Part shown: positions 28,001 to 36,481 of the stretch, in pieces
Numbering within the stretch: position 1 is the first letter of the stretch
How the letters are laid out: each line of letters starts with the position of its first letter
Assembly (NCBI GenBank): GCA_963668605.1
Contig: OY764903.1
Span: 3,720,001-3,784,000, forward strand
Reading direction: 5' to 3'
DNA length: 64,000 nt
Origin: G963668605 sp963668605
GTDB taxonomy: Bacteria; Acidobacteriota; Terriglobia; Bryobacterales; Bryobacteraceae
Position numbers and translations under genes: made by a program
Notes under the pieces: model-generated
Told to the model about the DNA's origin: nothing
Database searches by the model: none
What the model saw: only the letters and a program-made list of their open reading frames with translations

Positions 28001-28720
28001 CATCACCACGCGGAATTCCTGGACCGCATCCGGAGCAGGCAAAAACGCCACTTGGCCCCCGGTCTTGAGGTTGGGCATACCGTCGATCTGGTAGTCGTTG
28101 GACCGGTACACGGTGGACCCGTTAGCGCTAGTGTTCCCGCCATCGATGCCGATCTGCGATGCGGCGTCATGCGACCACAAATGCGCGACGTTCTGGTTCT
28201 GGTCCTGCTGGAAGACACCGGGAGAGAGCGTGGCCAGAATCGTCAGGATGCGCGAACTGGACGGCATCTCCGCGATTTCCTCTTTAGTGATGACAGTCCC
28301 TGATACGGCTGCGGTAGTGTCGATCAAGGCGATATCCCCTTTTACCTCGATCTGCGTCGAGGTCTCGCCGATCTCTAGCCGCGTATCGATCTGCTTTTGA
28401 TCCGCAGTCTGTAGACTGATGCTGTGTTGCTCCACTTGCTTGAATCCTGAAGCTGTCACACTGAGGCTATAGTTGCCCGGGATCAGGAATCGAACGATCC
28501 AGTTTCCCTGCTCGTTCGTTTTGGTTGTCTGCTTGACGCCGGTATCGTCGGATCGGACCACGATCTCGGCGTCCGGAACTACGGCGTTTTGCGCATCCAC
28601 GACGCGCCCACTCATTGCAGCGCGGGCTTCCTGCCCCCACGCGACCGGCGCAGCCCCGAGAAGTACGACGGTGGCCACAGCCAAAACACTAACTATTCCA
28701 GGTGTCACCCTAACCTCCAT
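25025..28720 (-). CDS. TonB-dependent receptor, Oar-like (2)
   Basis: The largest receptor here, about 1231 residues. ATG 28720 (MEVRVTPGIVSVLAVATVVL, signal ending VAWGQ) is preferred over ATG 28762 because AAGG sits 8 nt upstream and the signal peptide then has a normal short n-region. A carboxypeptidase-regulatory domain follows (MSGRVVDAQNAVVPDAEIVV), then a plug with R-I-L-T-I-L-A-T-L-S-P-G-V-F and MTTKSGTSRLHGSLYEYNQN, and the barrel, ending in Phe (ALKLSF). Its promoter region faces the sulfatase B stop. No SusD partner. The long extracellular loops vary from paralogue to paralogue, which suggests different ligands. Confidence 0.92.
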   Translation of the reverse strand: MEVRVTPGIVSVLAVATVVLLGAAPVAWGQEARAAMSGRVVDAQNAVVPDAEIVVRSDDTGVKQTTKTNEQGNWIVRFLIPGNYSLSVTASGFKQVEQHSISLQTADQKQIDTRLEIGETSTQIEVKGDIALIDTTAAVSGTVITKEEIAEMPSSSRILTILATLSPGVFQQDQNQNVAHLWSHDAASQIGIDGGNTSANGSTVYRSNDYQIDGMPNLKTGGQVAFLPAPDAVQEFRVVMNAYDAAMGRQSGGTIQMTTKSGTSRLHGSLYEYNQNNILNANLFQTNMAGGEKPAVHYNEYGGTIGGPVWIPKVYDGKQKTFFFFNYNGIRNQDPRFQIMSLPTDLERKGDFSQSYTTNVVGGQRIRYPYQVYDPLTVDSKGSRTLFPGMLIPSNRLSKVAQGVLQYVPMPNTPGDGTSTDANNFVPHSSRQNKMAVIMGRGDHTWSNSHKTFATFRWYHEDELSNDYFGNAFTGAYQHRMTRGAGVDHVWTISPTKVLNVKANLTRYEEPNNDHGVGFDSSSLGFPTSFTSRLFVPAAPRLTGVFGDIGTNQAGSVTDTSNYTWSAVLTQVKGNMTFKYGAEYWVLQQANKSIGNQGRFDFGSEWTRQQNNVSGGTGNGYTLASFMLGLPHNSNSSFPWNADAFWSQHFGGLYFQNDWRVNSKLTLNLGLRWDVETPVVERYNRATAVFDPTAASPVSSAAQAAYAKILTGNASNAAVQTLAQLVPASSFKVLGAQLFNGVGGVPRGTSNAKWDQFQPRVGFAYRLTPNTVIRGGFGRFVQATFITAGQNGFSRSTSLITTKDNYMTYYDTLDNPYHDGILAPTGSSLGPLTNLGQGVNWTNPDSGRPYTWNYSLHLQRQVKSWLIELGYSHNKTQNLALNQNQNLASFSQWKQLRAPQFDAAGRPVDQLMWDQQVPNPFRGLENVTGTVATSQTIALNQLLNPVTILGSITENNNPVGSTQYDALLAKVERRFSKGFSVINSFTWSKRMEDNSYLGPEIAGRQIEHRLSGEDRPLRLSVAPIWQLPIGRQQRFGATMPKALDFVLGGWQLTGQFTIQSGKPITFDDTDSFFFSGTDFKLSKDKRTLAQWFDISQFYRFPDKGMSQATLAAYPAWTGVQSLPGYDYKPAANDSIKNGVYQDFATYVRSIPSRWSDIRSSRVNNVDAVISKTFAVREKVRVQYRFEAYNLFNHVRFGDVASTDPGSSSFGKVNPTQQNNARMVQMALKLSF

Positions 28721-28909
28721 AGTCATTGCCTTGCGAGATGATGCTTCGCGAAAGATCCCCATGCGAATGTACCACCAGAGCCGTTTCTAGACAATAGGGT
28801 AAGCGTTCCGGGACGGTTCCGGGTTCCGGAACGGCCTCAGATCAGGCCATGCCAGGTCCTGACGATTACAGCCTTCCGGACCTTTACGGAGTCGTGAAAA
28901 AATGGTTGG

Positions 28910-30796
28910 TCAGAGCTGGCGCACGGTGGCGTAGTACGCTCCGCACAGGTCATTGCCGGCGGCATCCAGAAACCACCCGTGTAGCAGTGTCTTGGTGCCG
29001 CCCCGGAGCTTGACGCGGAAAACCGCCGCCGTGTCGGCGCGGTTCGTTCTGATCGCAAGTTCCTGTCCCGCAATCCGCAACTTCGCACCGGCGATCGGGA
29101 ACGCCTTTCCTGCCTTGAGCGTAGCCACAGTCACTTTCTTCCCTGGGTAAGCGGCGCTAAGCGGCAGGTTCTGATCCTGCGGCCAGCGGCGGAGCGAGAT
29201 TTCATAGTTGCCGTCCCTTTCCACCAACACGCCCCACGGGCCGCCCCTCGGGCCGCCCTGGCCTTCGAGGATCGTATCAAGTGTGCTGGAGTTTCGGCAG
29301 GAACACTCCTGCCAATCCGAACAGGAGAGGGTCACCGGGTTCTCCTTCTCCGAACCGATGCTCAGCAGGCAGAATTCGTGGACAGTCGGCTCAATGCCGG
29401 CCCACCACTTCTCGTAGTGCGCACGCATCTTCTTAACAACGTCCGAACGCTGGCCGGCCAAGTCATTTTTTTCAGCGGGATCCGCGTGGAAATCGTACAG
29501 TTCTTCCCCTTTGATTAAGCGCCACTGGTTCCAAATGACACTCGCGTCCCATTTCTCGAGGTTCCGGCCGTACTGGACAATGAGCATGCGATCGGGCAAC
29601 GAGTTCGGCTTGCCCCGCAACAAGCCCGCGAGGTTCTGGCCATCAAACTTCGCGTTTTGCGGCTTCCCGATCCCGCACAATTCCAGCAAGGTCGGCATGA
29701 TGTCCTGCATTTGCGCGGGCGCGTCAATATTGCAGGGAGCGCGCAATTTGCCTGCCGGCCAGCGGACAAAGCAGGGCACACGATGGCCACCGTCGTAGAT
29801 AGAGGTCTTGGCGGCACGCATCCCGGCGTTGAAAACCTTCACGCCGCCGGTGCCACCGTTGTCGCTCATGAAGATGAGGATGGTATTGTCGCGCAGACCG
29901 GCTTCCCGGAGAAATATCTCGAGCTTCGCCAGATTTTCGTCGATATTGGCGATCATGCCGAAGTATTCCGCCGGCAGGTCCGGCTTCTGGTAGGGACTGG
30001 AGTACTTCTCCGCCACCCATCGGGGCCCATGTGGGGCATTGGTCGGCAAATAGCAGAAGAACGGCTCCCCGTTGCGTCCGCACCGCCCCATCCATTTCAC
30101 AGCTTCGTCAAACCAGAAGTCGGTGCAATAGCCGGAAAAACGTCTCTTCACGCCCTCGTCATGAAAAATGCCGTCAAAATAGTCGTTCTCGAATTCCGAC
30201 GCTGAAACGAGTGCCCCACCGAGGTGATACTTGGCCTGGAGAAAGCCGCGGTCCATCGGCCGGTAGGGATAACTGTCTCCCAGGTGCCACTTGCCAAATG
30301 CGCCGGTGCGATAGCCGCCGGCTGCAAATGCGTCCGCCATGGTTGGGATGTCGCGGCGAAGGAGGCAGCGGCCGGCTTCGGTGGCTGTAGCGCGGTTATG
30401 GGCCGCATCCATACCGCTCAACAACTGGCCGCGTGTTGGGCTGCACATCGGAGCCGAGTGGAAATCCGTGAAACGCACGCTCTCATGAAACAACCGGTCC
30501 ATCGCCGGGGTCTTGAGCACAGGGTTACCATGGCACGAAAGATCGCCGTAGCCCTGATCGTCGGTAAGCACGATGATGACGTTCGGACGCTCACTGGCAG
30601 GTCTTGTCCGGGCTAACAATGAAGCCGAAACGCACGACGCCACACCGGCGCTGCACAGGAATTCCCGCCGGCTAGCCGTGTGCACGATCTTTTCCAAGGT
30701 CGACTTTACGGGACTGCACTGGTCTGCCGGAACGGGATGAGACCTTATCGGACGGTTGCCAAGATGGCCATCACAGTCAAGGAAACTTAGTTTCAC
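28910..30796 (-). CDS. Tat-exported S1-type sulfatase (B)
   Basis: Formylglycine sulfatase of 628 residues. GTG 30796 is set by a near-perfect ribosome site (GGAGGTGAT, 30797-30805). The twin-arginine motif (ASRREFLCSAGVAS) begins only at residue 41, an unusually long leader. Catalytic Cys118-S-P-T-Arg122; metal pair Asp79-Asp80 (VLTDDQGYGDLSCHGNP); second metal region FMSDNGGTGG; GAFGKWHLGD supplies the conserved Lys and His. After the catalytic domain a C-terminal beta-rich part of about 130 residues (LPLSAAYPGKKVTVATLKAG) resembles the extra domains of arylsulfatases. Its start codon overlaps the stop of a truncated upstream frame by 4 nt (GTGA). Confidence 0.9.
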   Translation of the reverse strand: MKLSFLDCDGHLGNRPIRSHPVPADQCSPVKSTLEKIVHTASRREFLCSAGVASCVSASLLARTRPASERPNVIIVLTDDQGYGDLSCHGNPVLKTPAMDRLFHESVRFTDFHSAPMCSPTRGQLLSGMDAAHNRATATEAGRCLLRRDIPTMADAFAAGGYRTGAFGKWHLGDSYPYRPMDRGFLQAKYHLGGALVSASEFENDYFDGIFHDEGVKRRFSGYCTDFWFDEAVKWMGRCGRNGEPFFCYLPTNAPHGPRWVAEKYSSPYQKPDLPAEYFGMIANIDENLAKLEIFLREAGLRDNTILIFMSDNGGTGGVKVFNAGMRAAKTSIYDGGHRVPCFVRWPAGKLRAPCNIDAPAQMQDIMPTLLELCGIGKPQNAKFDGQNLAGLLRGKPNSLPDRMLIVQYGRNLEKWDASVIWNQWRLIKGEELYDFHADPAEKNDLAGQRSDVVKKMRAHYEKWWAGIEPTVHEFCLLSIGSEKENPVTLSCSDWQECSCRNSSTLDTILEGQGGPRGGPWGVLVERDGNYEISLRRWPQDQNLPLSAAYPGKKVTVATLKAGKAFPIAGAKLRIAGQELAIRTNRADTAAVFRVKLRGGTKTLLHGWFLDAAGNDLCGAYYATVRQL

Positions 30797-30969
30797 ATCA
30801 CCTCCAAGCTGTCCGAAGCGCTGAGGTTAATCTCGTCCACGTCGCAGATGGCTACGCAGCGCTCAATGCCGATCTGATTTGCATACGCCAGCAAGGATTG
30901 GCTCCAGGCACCCGCTGTCAATTTTGCCGCATCGCGGCGGGTGGTGCGGTCAGAGATGCTCCCAATTTC
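30793..30969 (-). pseudogene. C-terminal fragment of an unknown gene coupled to sulfatase B
   Basis: A 58-codon minus-strand frame without a proper start ends ...SLLAYANQIGIERCVAICDV, D-E-I-N-L-S-A-S-D-S-L-E-V-M, stop. The TGA overlaps the GTG of sulfatase B, the arrangement of a native operon junction, and the ribosome site of sulfatase B lies inside this frame. The composition is protein-like but no family is recognised. The upstream part appears to have been lost where the aldo/keto reductase remnant now begins. Confidence 0.4.
30797..30805 (-). promoter_or_regulatory. Near-perfect ribosome binding site for sulfatase B
   Basis: On the minus strand GGAGGTGAT immediately precedes GTG (30796-30794); it matches nine bases of the canonical anti-Shine-Dalgarno complement. 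It decides the GTG start despite the 40-residue extension before the Tat motif. Confidence 0.7.
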
Positions 30970-31216
30970 TCAGCCAGTGGTAGTGTGGCGGGAGCTTTGC
31001 CCACATCTCCCGAGACGCTTTCTCCAGTTCGGCCTTTTCCACGTGATCAAGTTTGCAGCGCTCGGCGATCGCCTTTGCGGCGTTCTCCACCTGGGCCATC
31101 GTGACCAGACCCGCAATGGAAGCCGTAATGGCGGAATTTTCGACAGAGTTCAACCCGGTTGTGAGCGCACCCGCGGCTATCGCCGCCGTGCCGCCGAAAA
31201 AATCGCGCCACCTCAT
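30950..31216 (-). pseudogene. Aldo/keto reductase remnant with internal deletion
   Basis: An 88-residue frame. The first 25 residues (MRWRDFFGGTAAIAAGALTT) look like the Tat-type leader of a secreted oxidoreductase. They run straight into A-S-I-A-G-L-V-T-M-A-Q-V-E-N-A-A-K and LPPHYHWLRNWEHL, the C-terminal tail typical of acidobacterial aldo/keto reductases of the 4Fe-4S-associated type. The catalytic barrel (about 250 residues) is missing, so this is an internal-deletion relic kept in frame. It ends just inside the truncated frame that leads to sulfatase B. Confidence 0.55.
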
Positions 31217-31384
31217 GGAATCGTCAGGCATGTTGTCTCGAACTGGTCGACCGAAGTCTGTGCTGGGCTCTCTTGGATTGCCGTTTTGAGATCCCATACA
31301 AAATAGCGTATACAACTCTACTGAGTCACCATGCGATGCGCAAGAGAAAGTCGGGCCTCCGCGTTTGCCTTGCCGGAACCCTTC

Positions 31385-31625
31385 ACCTTCGGCAATGACT
31401 CCACCACCGAACCGTCCTTGCGCGCCCCAGGACAGTTCAACTGGGATCTGCTCTTGAGCAAGAGCTTTCATCTCGGAGACAAACTCCGCTTGGCTTTCCG
31501 CGCGGAGTTCTTCAACGCGTTTAACCACTTCAATCCGGGCCTTCCCAATACCACCATTGGAGATCCCGGTGTGGGCGAAATCACCACCGGCAACAACCCG
31601 AAGAACATTCAGTGGGCTTTGAAAG
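31385..31625 (+). pseudogene. C-terminal fragment of a seventh Oar-like TonB receptor
   Basis: The plus strand reads FGNDSTTEPSLRAPGQFNWD, L-L-L-S-K-S-F-H-L-G-D-K-L-R-L, AFRAEFFNAFNHFNPGLPNT and NIQWALK, the last 80 residues of an Oar-like barrel. The normal aromatic C-terminus is replaced by read-through into unrelated sequence (stop at 31712-31714). Nothing of the N-terminal 1000 residues is near. It lies antisense to the leftward frame that extends upstream of the aldo/keto reductase relic. Confidence 0.7.
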
Positions 31626-31769
31626 CGCACAGAGTTCTCGACCCTGAATTTCCGGACCAAACAGGGGCCTGTTCAGTAAAAAAAGAAGATTCTATATCGC
31701 GGGCTCACGGTTAAGCAACGGAATCTGCTGACAAAGCTCTTGCTCGCAGTGATCGCTATGGGAGAAGCA

Positions 31770-31793
31770 GCCCCTTCCCGGCGCGGAAGGGGC
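31770..31793 (-). terminator. Hairpin after receptor 3
   Basis: GCCCCTTCC (31770-31778) pairs with GGAAGGGGC (31785-31793), a 9-bp stem with a 6-nt loop, 21 nt beyond the stop of the receptor gene ending at 31815. The downstream tail on the minus strand (TGCTTCTCCC) is only moderately T-rich. Confidence 0.55.
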
Positions 31794-31814
31794 CCTGGCG
31801 ATTTGCGGAAACGC

Positions 31815-34800
31815 TCAGAAATAGATTTTCACGCCCAACTGTATGATTCTCGAATCGCGCGAGGCGTTATATTCGCCAAAGAACTGCCCCAATGGCGCCG
31901 GCGACGACGCGGGACGAAGGTTATTGGTGATCTTCACATTCGGATAATCGGAGAAAACGGCATTGCCGATTGAGCCGCTCGCCGTCGCCAACTGCACACC
32001 ACTGTTGATCCTGACGAATTCGGTGTGGTTGAACGCGTTGAACATCTCCAGCCGTATTTGCAGGTAGCGCGCGCGGTCGCTGCCGAGCGGAATGCTCTTG
32101 GAAACGGAGATGTCGTGGTTCATCCAACTCGGCTGGCGCAGGTACGCGCGGGGGTAGGGGCCGACATCGGCGATGTTGGGCACATAATAGGCGTCCGGGT
32201 TGATGTGCAGGCTGTCCGGGGCGCCCGTAGATCCACCGGCGCGGTAGAGCAATGGCTGGACGGAGTAAGTTCCCAAAATGCGTTGGCCGGCGTTGATTCC
32301 CTGGATGCTCATGCCAAGTTCGAGGGGCGCGCCCGTCGAATACTGGGAGACTCCGGAAACATGCCAGTCATTCAGGATCGCCCGAGCCACTCGCCCGCTG
32401 CCTAAGTGTGTCGCGATCTTCGGCAGGTCATACACATAGTTGACGACGAGCACGTGAGTGCGGTCGAACGAAGCAACCTGGTAATCGTAGCGGCGCGTGT
32501 CGTAAGGATTGTTGGAGTCGAAATCAGCATCCCCCGTGTCCATGGCCTTCGAGTAAGTATAAGCGAGGCCGAAGGTAAGTGACCGTCCGAAGGAGCGTTT
32601 GACCGCAACCTGCAACGCGTGGTAATTGGACGAGCCTGTCGGTTGGCGATAGTTGATATCTCCATATCCCGGATAAGGCCGCAGGAAATTGGCGGGCAGC
32701 GCATTGGCTCCGGTGAAGCTCAGGCCGGCCCGGGAATAGGCCGCCGGCAGGTTGCCCTCTACATTGGGCACCACGCCGCCCTGGTACAGGCTGGGATCCT
32801 GCGCGGAACGCTGGAACGTGGTGAAGTAGGGCACAGCGTTGATATTGACCGACTGAAACAGGTGGCGGCCGAGTGTCCCGACATAGGCGGCGTCGATGAT
32901 GGTCCCTAATCCGATGCTGCGTTGTACGCCAAAGTTGAAGCTGTGCACGTTGGGCACCTTGCCATCCGGGGCCAACGTGATCAAGGACGGCGGCGCCAAG
33001 TACCCGGTGCCGCCCGAAAGGTCGCGCAGATAGCCGTAAAGCAGTTGCGGCGACTGCACTGCGGGCGGCGTGTTGACCTGCGCGGAAGCCACGTTGGCTT
33101 GCACCCGGTCATAGGAAATGCCATAGCCGCCGCGAACGACCAGTTTCCCGTTGAAATCGTAAGCGAAGCCGAAGCGGGGCCCCCACTGCGCGCCCCGGTC
33201 CTCAAAGCCTCCGGGGAAATACCCGTTCCTGGCCTGCTGGATGCCATTGTAGGGGTCGCCGGAAGAGGGCACAATCAGGCCGATGTAGCCGGACGGCAAA
33301 GTGTTCTGCGGGGTCAGCACCCCGGGCCTGTTGGCGGCATCGATGGCCCGCCGTTGGCCATTGACCAGCACGGGGGTATAGAGCCGCACCGCCCTGGAGC
33401 CATCGTAGAAGGACGGCACGAAATAGTTGCCTTGCAGCCGGCTATCATACTGCGGGGGAATCCAGGAGATGCGCAGGCCTAGATCGAGCGTCAGGTGCCG
33501 TGTGACTTTCCAGGTGTCTTGCAGGTAGCCTTCGATGTTCTTGAACTGCACATAGGCCTCGAGATTGGCATTGGCCTGCGAGTAGGACGTGTAGATCCCG
33601 AGCAAGGCATTCGCATAGGGATCTCCCGTGTTCAAGGGGTTGTTGGCGTCGTTGCCGAAACTGATGGTGGGGTTCACATTAGCTGCCGGCAAGTTGCGCA
33701 TCAGGCCGCGCTCCACAAAAATGCCGACCTTGAACATGTGGGCGCTAGTGACTTTCATGACGTTGTCGATAAGGTTCCAAGTCGCATTCAAATTGCGGCG
33801 CGGGAGTGCGTAAATCGTCATCGTCGGCGGGGGCTGGTTGGCGATTCCTCCGAATTGAAAAGAAGGGAGAAAGTCGGAGCCGGCAGCCTTGGGGAAAAAC
33901 AACGGAAAATCGATCCCGTAAGTGGATCGCAATAGGCTTGGGCTGGCTGGAGCCGTCTTGTTGTCGTTGCGAGTGAACCCAAAAATCAATTCATTGGTAA
34001 GCGTGGGAGTGAAGGTGCGGGTGAGGGTGAATGTAAGATTGACGGGCGGAAGGATCTGGCCATGGTTGGCGAGGGGGAAGTTGTAAGCGATGTTGAAATA
34101 GTTTCCGCCGTACGCGCTCATACCGGGAGTAGAGTTACGGGCCCAGCGCCCCGTGAGGCGCGTCTTTTCATTGATGTTGTAGTCGATACGCAGGAGGTAG
34201 CCCCGGGTCGTAAAGGGGTTGGAAACCTGTGACACGTAGTTGTACCGGGGCCCGCCGGTGGAGGTGTTGGGCAGGGGGAAAATGCTCAGGATGTTCGGCC
34301 CGTACTGGTAGAGACGGCTCTGAGGAATGACATTCCCGGCGAACGGCACGCCAGTAAGCGGATCGCGAACCACGATGGGAGCTCCGTTTCCGTTGGTCGA
34401 TTTCGAGAAATCCCCATTTCTCTCGGCGGCTGTCGGCATCTGGATGGAGGTTGCGGCCGGAGGCACGCGTTGCGGGTCGATCTCCTGGTCCCAGAAAAAG
34501 AACAGCTTGTTCCGGCTCTTGTTGAAACGGGTGCCGGGAATGATCACCGGACCTCCGACGCTATACCCGTAATAGCCGTATCGATATACCGGGCGGGAAA
34601 GACTCTGCGCATTATTGAAGAAGTTGTTGGCGTTCAGGCCGCCGTCCCGCCGGACGTAGCGCGCCACGCCGTGGAATTGGCTGGTGCCAGAGCGCGTGGT
34701 CATCTGCACCACTGCCCCGCCGGCCTTGCCGTATTCGGCCTGGAAATTCGAGGTGAGCACCTTCACCTCGGCGAGGGCATCCGGGTTGACGCTGACGTTC

Positions 34801-35450
34801 AGCGTATTATTCGGCCCGGTATTTACGTTATCGGAGCCATCGAGCAACATCTCTTTCATGGTGGCGCGCGTGCCGTTGGCGCTGACGGCGCTCCATGCGC
34901 GGGTGCCGTTCACAATGAAATTGCCCCAGCCGGCATCCTGCGTAACTACCATGCCGGGAACAATCTTCAACAGGTCTATGGTGTTGCGGCCGTTGAGCTG
35001 AAGGTCCTTGATCTGGCGGCTGGTGATGATTTCGGACCTCTCGCCGGATTCGGTTTTGAGCTGGATCTGTCCCGCGTCGGCGGAAACGGTGACCGACTCC
35101 TTCACTTCTCCCAGTTGCAACTTGACCTCTAACGCGAGACGGCTGCCCACCTGGAGGATGATGTTTCGCATTTCAACCGGCGCGAAGCCGGGGTGCTGAG
35201 CCGAGAGCGTGTAGTCGCCCGGCGGCAACAGCGGAATAGTGAAGAGCCCGCCGCGATTGCCCGTGGCCGTCTGTTTCAATCCGGTGGCGGTGTTGGTGAC
35301 GGTCACCGTCACCCCGGGCACGACGGCCCCACTGCTGTCTGTGACGGTTCCGCTCAGGGTGGCAGCGGCGGTTTGTGCGTAAACCGCCGAAGGGCCCGCT
35401 ACTCCCAGCAGGGCAGCCATGATCAAGAGGGTCGAAGTAAGATGGCGCAT
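31815..35450 (-). CDS. TonB-dependent receptor, Oar-like (3)
   Basis: 1211 residues. The signal peptide (MRHLTSTLLIMAALLGVAGP, ending VYAQ) is preceded by AAAGGAG, 8 nt before the ATG. A carboxypeptidase-regulatory domain (LSGTVTDSSGAVVPGVTVTV) is followed by a plug (NGRNTIDLLKIVPGMVVTQD; EMLLDGSDNVNTGPNN) and a barrel ending in a terminal Phe (GVKIYF). It begins 21 nt after the esterase gene at 35472-36437, so the pair is one transcription unit: an imported ligand and an ester-cleaving enzyme. No TonB box could be pointed out with certainty. A hairpin terminator follows. Confidence 0.92.
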   Translation of the reverse strand: MRHLTSTLLIMAALLGVAGPSAVYAQTAAATLSGTVTDSSGAVVPGVTVTVTNTATGLKQTATGNRGGLFTIPLLPPGDYTLSAQHPGFAPVEMRNIILQVGSRLALEVKLQLGEVKESVTVSADAGQIQLKTESGERSEIITSRQIKDLQLNGRNTIDLLKIVPGMVVTQDAGWGNFIVNGTRAWSAVSANGTRATMKEMLLDGSDNVNTGPNNTLNVSVNPDALAEVKVLTSNFQAEYGKAGGAVVQMTTRSGTSQFHGVARYVRRDGGLNANNFFNNAQSLSRPVYRYGYYGYSVGGPVIIPGTRFNKSRNKLFFFWDQEIDPQRVPPAATSIQMPTAAERNGDFSKSTNGNGAPIVVRDPLTGVPFAGNVIPQSRLYQYGPNILSIFPLPNTSTGGPRYNYVSQVSNPFTTRGYLLRIDYNINEKTRLTGRWARNSTPGMSAYGGNYFNIAYNFPLANHGQILPPVNLTFTLTRTFTPTLTNELIFGFTRNDNKTAPASPSLLRSTYGIDFPLFFPKAAGSDFLPSFQFGGIANQPPPTMTIYALPRRNLNATWNLIDNVMKVTSAHMFKVGIFVERGLMRNLPAANVNPTISFGNDANNPLNTGDPYANALLGIYTSYSQANANLEAYVQFKNIEGYLQDTWKVTRHLTLDLGLRISWIPPQYDSRLQGNYFVPSFYDGSRAVRLYTPVLVNGQRRAIDAANRPGVLTPQNTLPSGYIGLIVPSSGDPYNGIQQARNGYFPGGFEDRGAQWGPRFGFAYDFNGKLVVRGGYGISYDRVQANVASAQVNTPPAVQSPQLLYGYLRDLSGGTGYLAPPSLITLAPDGKVPNVHSFNFGVQRSIGLGTIIDAAYVGTLGRHLFQSVNINAVPYFTTFQRSAQDPSLYQGGVVPNVEGNLPAAYSRAGLSFTGANALPANFLRPYPGYGDINYRQPTGSSNYHALQVAVKRSFGRSLTFGLAYTYSKAMDTGDADFDSNNPYDTRRYDYQVASFDRTHVLVVNYVYDLPKIATHLGSGRVARAILNDWHVSGVSQYSTGAPLELGMSIQGINAGQRILGTYSVQPLLYRAGGSTGAPDSLHINPDAYYVPNIADVGPYPRAYLRQPSWMNHDISVSKSIPLGSDRARYLQIRLEMFNAFNHTEFVRINSGVQLATASGSIGNAVFSDYPNVKITNNLRPASSPAPLGQFFGEYNASRDSRIIQLGVKIYF

Positions 35451-35471
35451 CGTAAGCGCTCCTTTGCAAAG

Positions 35472-36437
35472 TTACCGGCTGAAGTTCTTCCTGATGAAAT
35501 CCACTGCGTGCCTCGCCGCCTGTTCCGTCTCCGGGGTGGCACTAGGATGACCGAAGTAGAAGCCGTGGAGCCCATTCTCAGGGAAGTAGGTGGCAACTTC
35601 TTTTCCGGAGGCTCGCAGCTTATCCGCATACGCCTGGATCGCGGAGAGGGGCGAAGATTTGTCGTTGCGGCCGTTAATGATAAGAATCGGACAGCGCACG
35701 GTGGGCGCTTCGGTCAGAGCGGATTTGTACCCGTAGCGAGCGGGATCCTTCTCAATCTCGGCCATGGTCGCGCCATAGCGTTTTTCCGCGTTGGCGATGA
35801 TCTTCTTGATCATGCCGTCCACGAGTTCTCCTCGCGCAACCGCCTTCGAGAGCGCAACCAAGTCGATAAGCGCCGGGGCGCAAAGAACCGTGCACCGGAC
35901 ATCCACGCGCGAGGCCAGGCTGGACATCACGCCGCCCCCGCGGCTACCGCCGAATAGAGCGACGCGCTTGCCATCGACGAACGGTAGGCTTCGCACGGCT
36001 TGGACGGCCGCGGCGGCGTCGTCCCGTTCGAGCGATTTGGGCGGCACGCTGGGCGGACGATAATCGATGGCAAGCACGACCCAGCCCGCCGCCACGAAAT
36101 TCCCGGCGGGTGCGCTCGTGTTCCGTCCGATTTGGTAGGTCACGTCCCGGCTGTCCGGCCCGCCATGCAATATCACCACCACGGGGAAAGGCCCCGGACC
36201 GCTTGGCCTGCGCAGGTAAGCCGGGAGGAAGGTCCCATCCGAGCTTCGGAACTCCACCCTCCGGCCGCTCGAGCCGTCGGGAAACGGTTCGGCCGCGCTG
36301 CCTTCGGCATTGCGGATATCAGGCCCGGTCTTGCCCGCCGGAGTCTGGCAAAGCGCCGGAATAGCGCTCGCAACCAACGCTATGAGACAGACTCGTGCCG
36401 CCGTGCGCCACTCGTGGGAATGCCCTTTGATCGTCAT
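35472..36437 (-). CDS. Secreted alpha/beta hydrolase (dienelactone hydrolase/esterase-like), paralogue
   Basis: 321 residues. The hydrophobic segment VCLIALVASAIPALCQ (about 16-31) is a signal peptide with a long charged n-region. Nucleophile GGS165RGG; oxyanion strand VVVILHGG; acid in INGRNDKSSP; His in NGLHGFYFGH. It shares a long identity pattern with the hydrolase at 12007-12957 (FPVVVILHGG, FVDGKRVALFGGS, EIEKDPARYGYKSALTEA), so the two are recent paralogues in different gene contexts. It is the promoter-proximal gene of a two-gene unit with receptor 3. Deacylation of an imported glycan or aromatic ester is inferred only. Confidence 0.87.
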   Translation of the reverse strand: MTIKGHSHEWRTAARVCLIALVASAIPALCQTPAGKTGPDIRNAEGSAAEPFPDGSSGRRVEFRSSDGTFLPAYLRRPSGPGPFPVVVILHGGPDSRDVTYQIGRNTSAPAGNFVAAGWVVLAIDYRPPSVPPKSLERDDAAAAVQAVRSLPFVDGKRVALFGGSRGGGVMSSLASRVDVRCTVLCAPALIDLVALSKAVARGELVDGMIKKIIANAEKRYGATMAEIEKDPARYGYKSALTEAPTVRCPILIINGRNDKSSPLSAIQAYADKLRASGKEVATYFPENGLHGFYFGHPSATPETEQAARHAVDFIRKNFSR

Positions 36438-36475
36438 TGTGTTATGGTCTTGGCCTTGCTTCCCGGCCTCCAGCG

Positions 36476-36481
36476 ATTATA
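36476..36481 (-). promoter_or_regulatory. -10 box for the esterase/receptor 3 unit
   Basis: Perfect TATAAT on the minus strand, 39 nt upstream of the esterase ATG; the -35 region is weak. It lies in the 358-nt divergent gap 36438-36795, which otherwise holds only the opposite promoter at 36756 and no gene. Confidence 0.45.

Noticed and set aside
27176..28303. Rightward open frame (375 codons) antisense to receptor 2
   Set aside because: Antisense shadow of the receptor; composition rich in Val/Arg/His with no recognisable domain.
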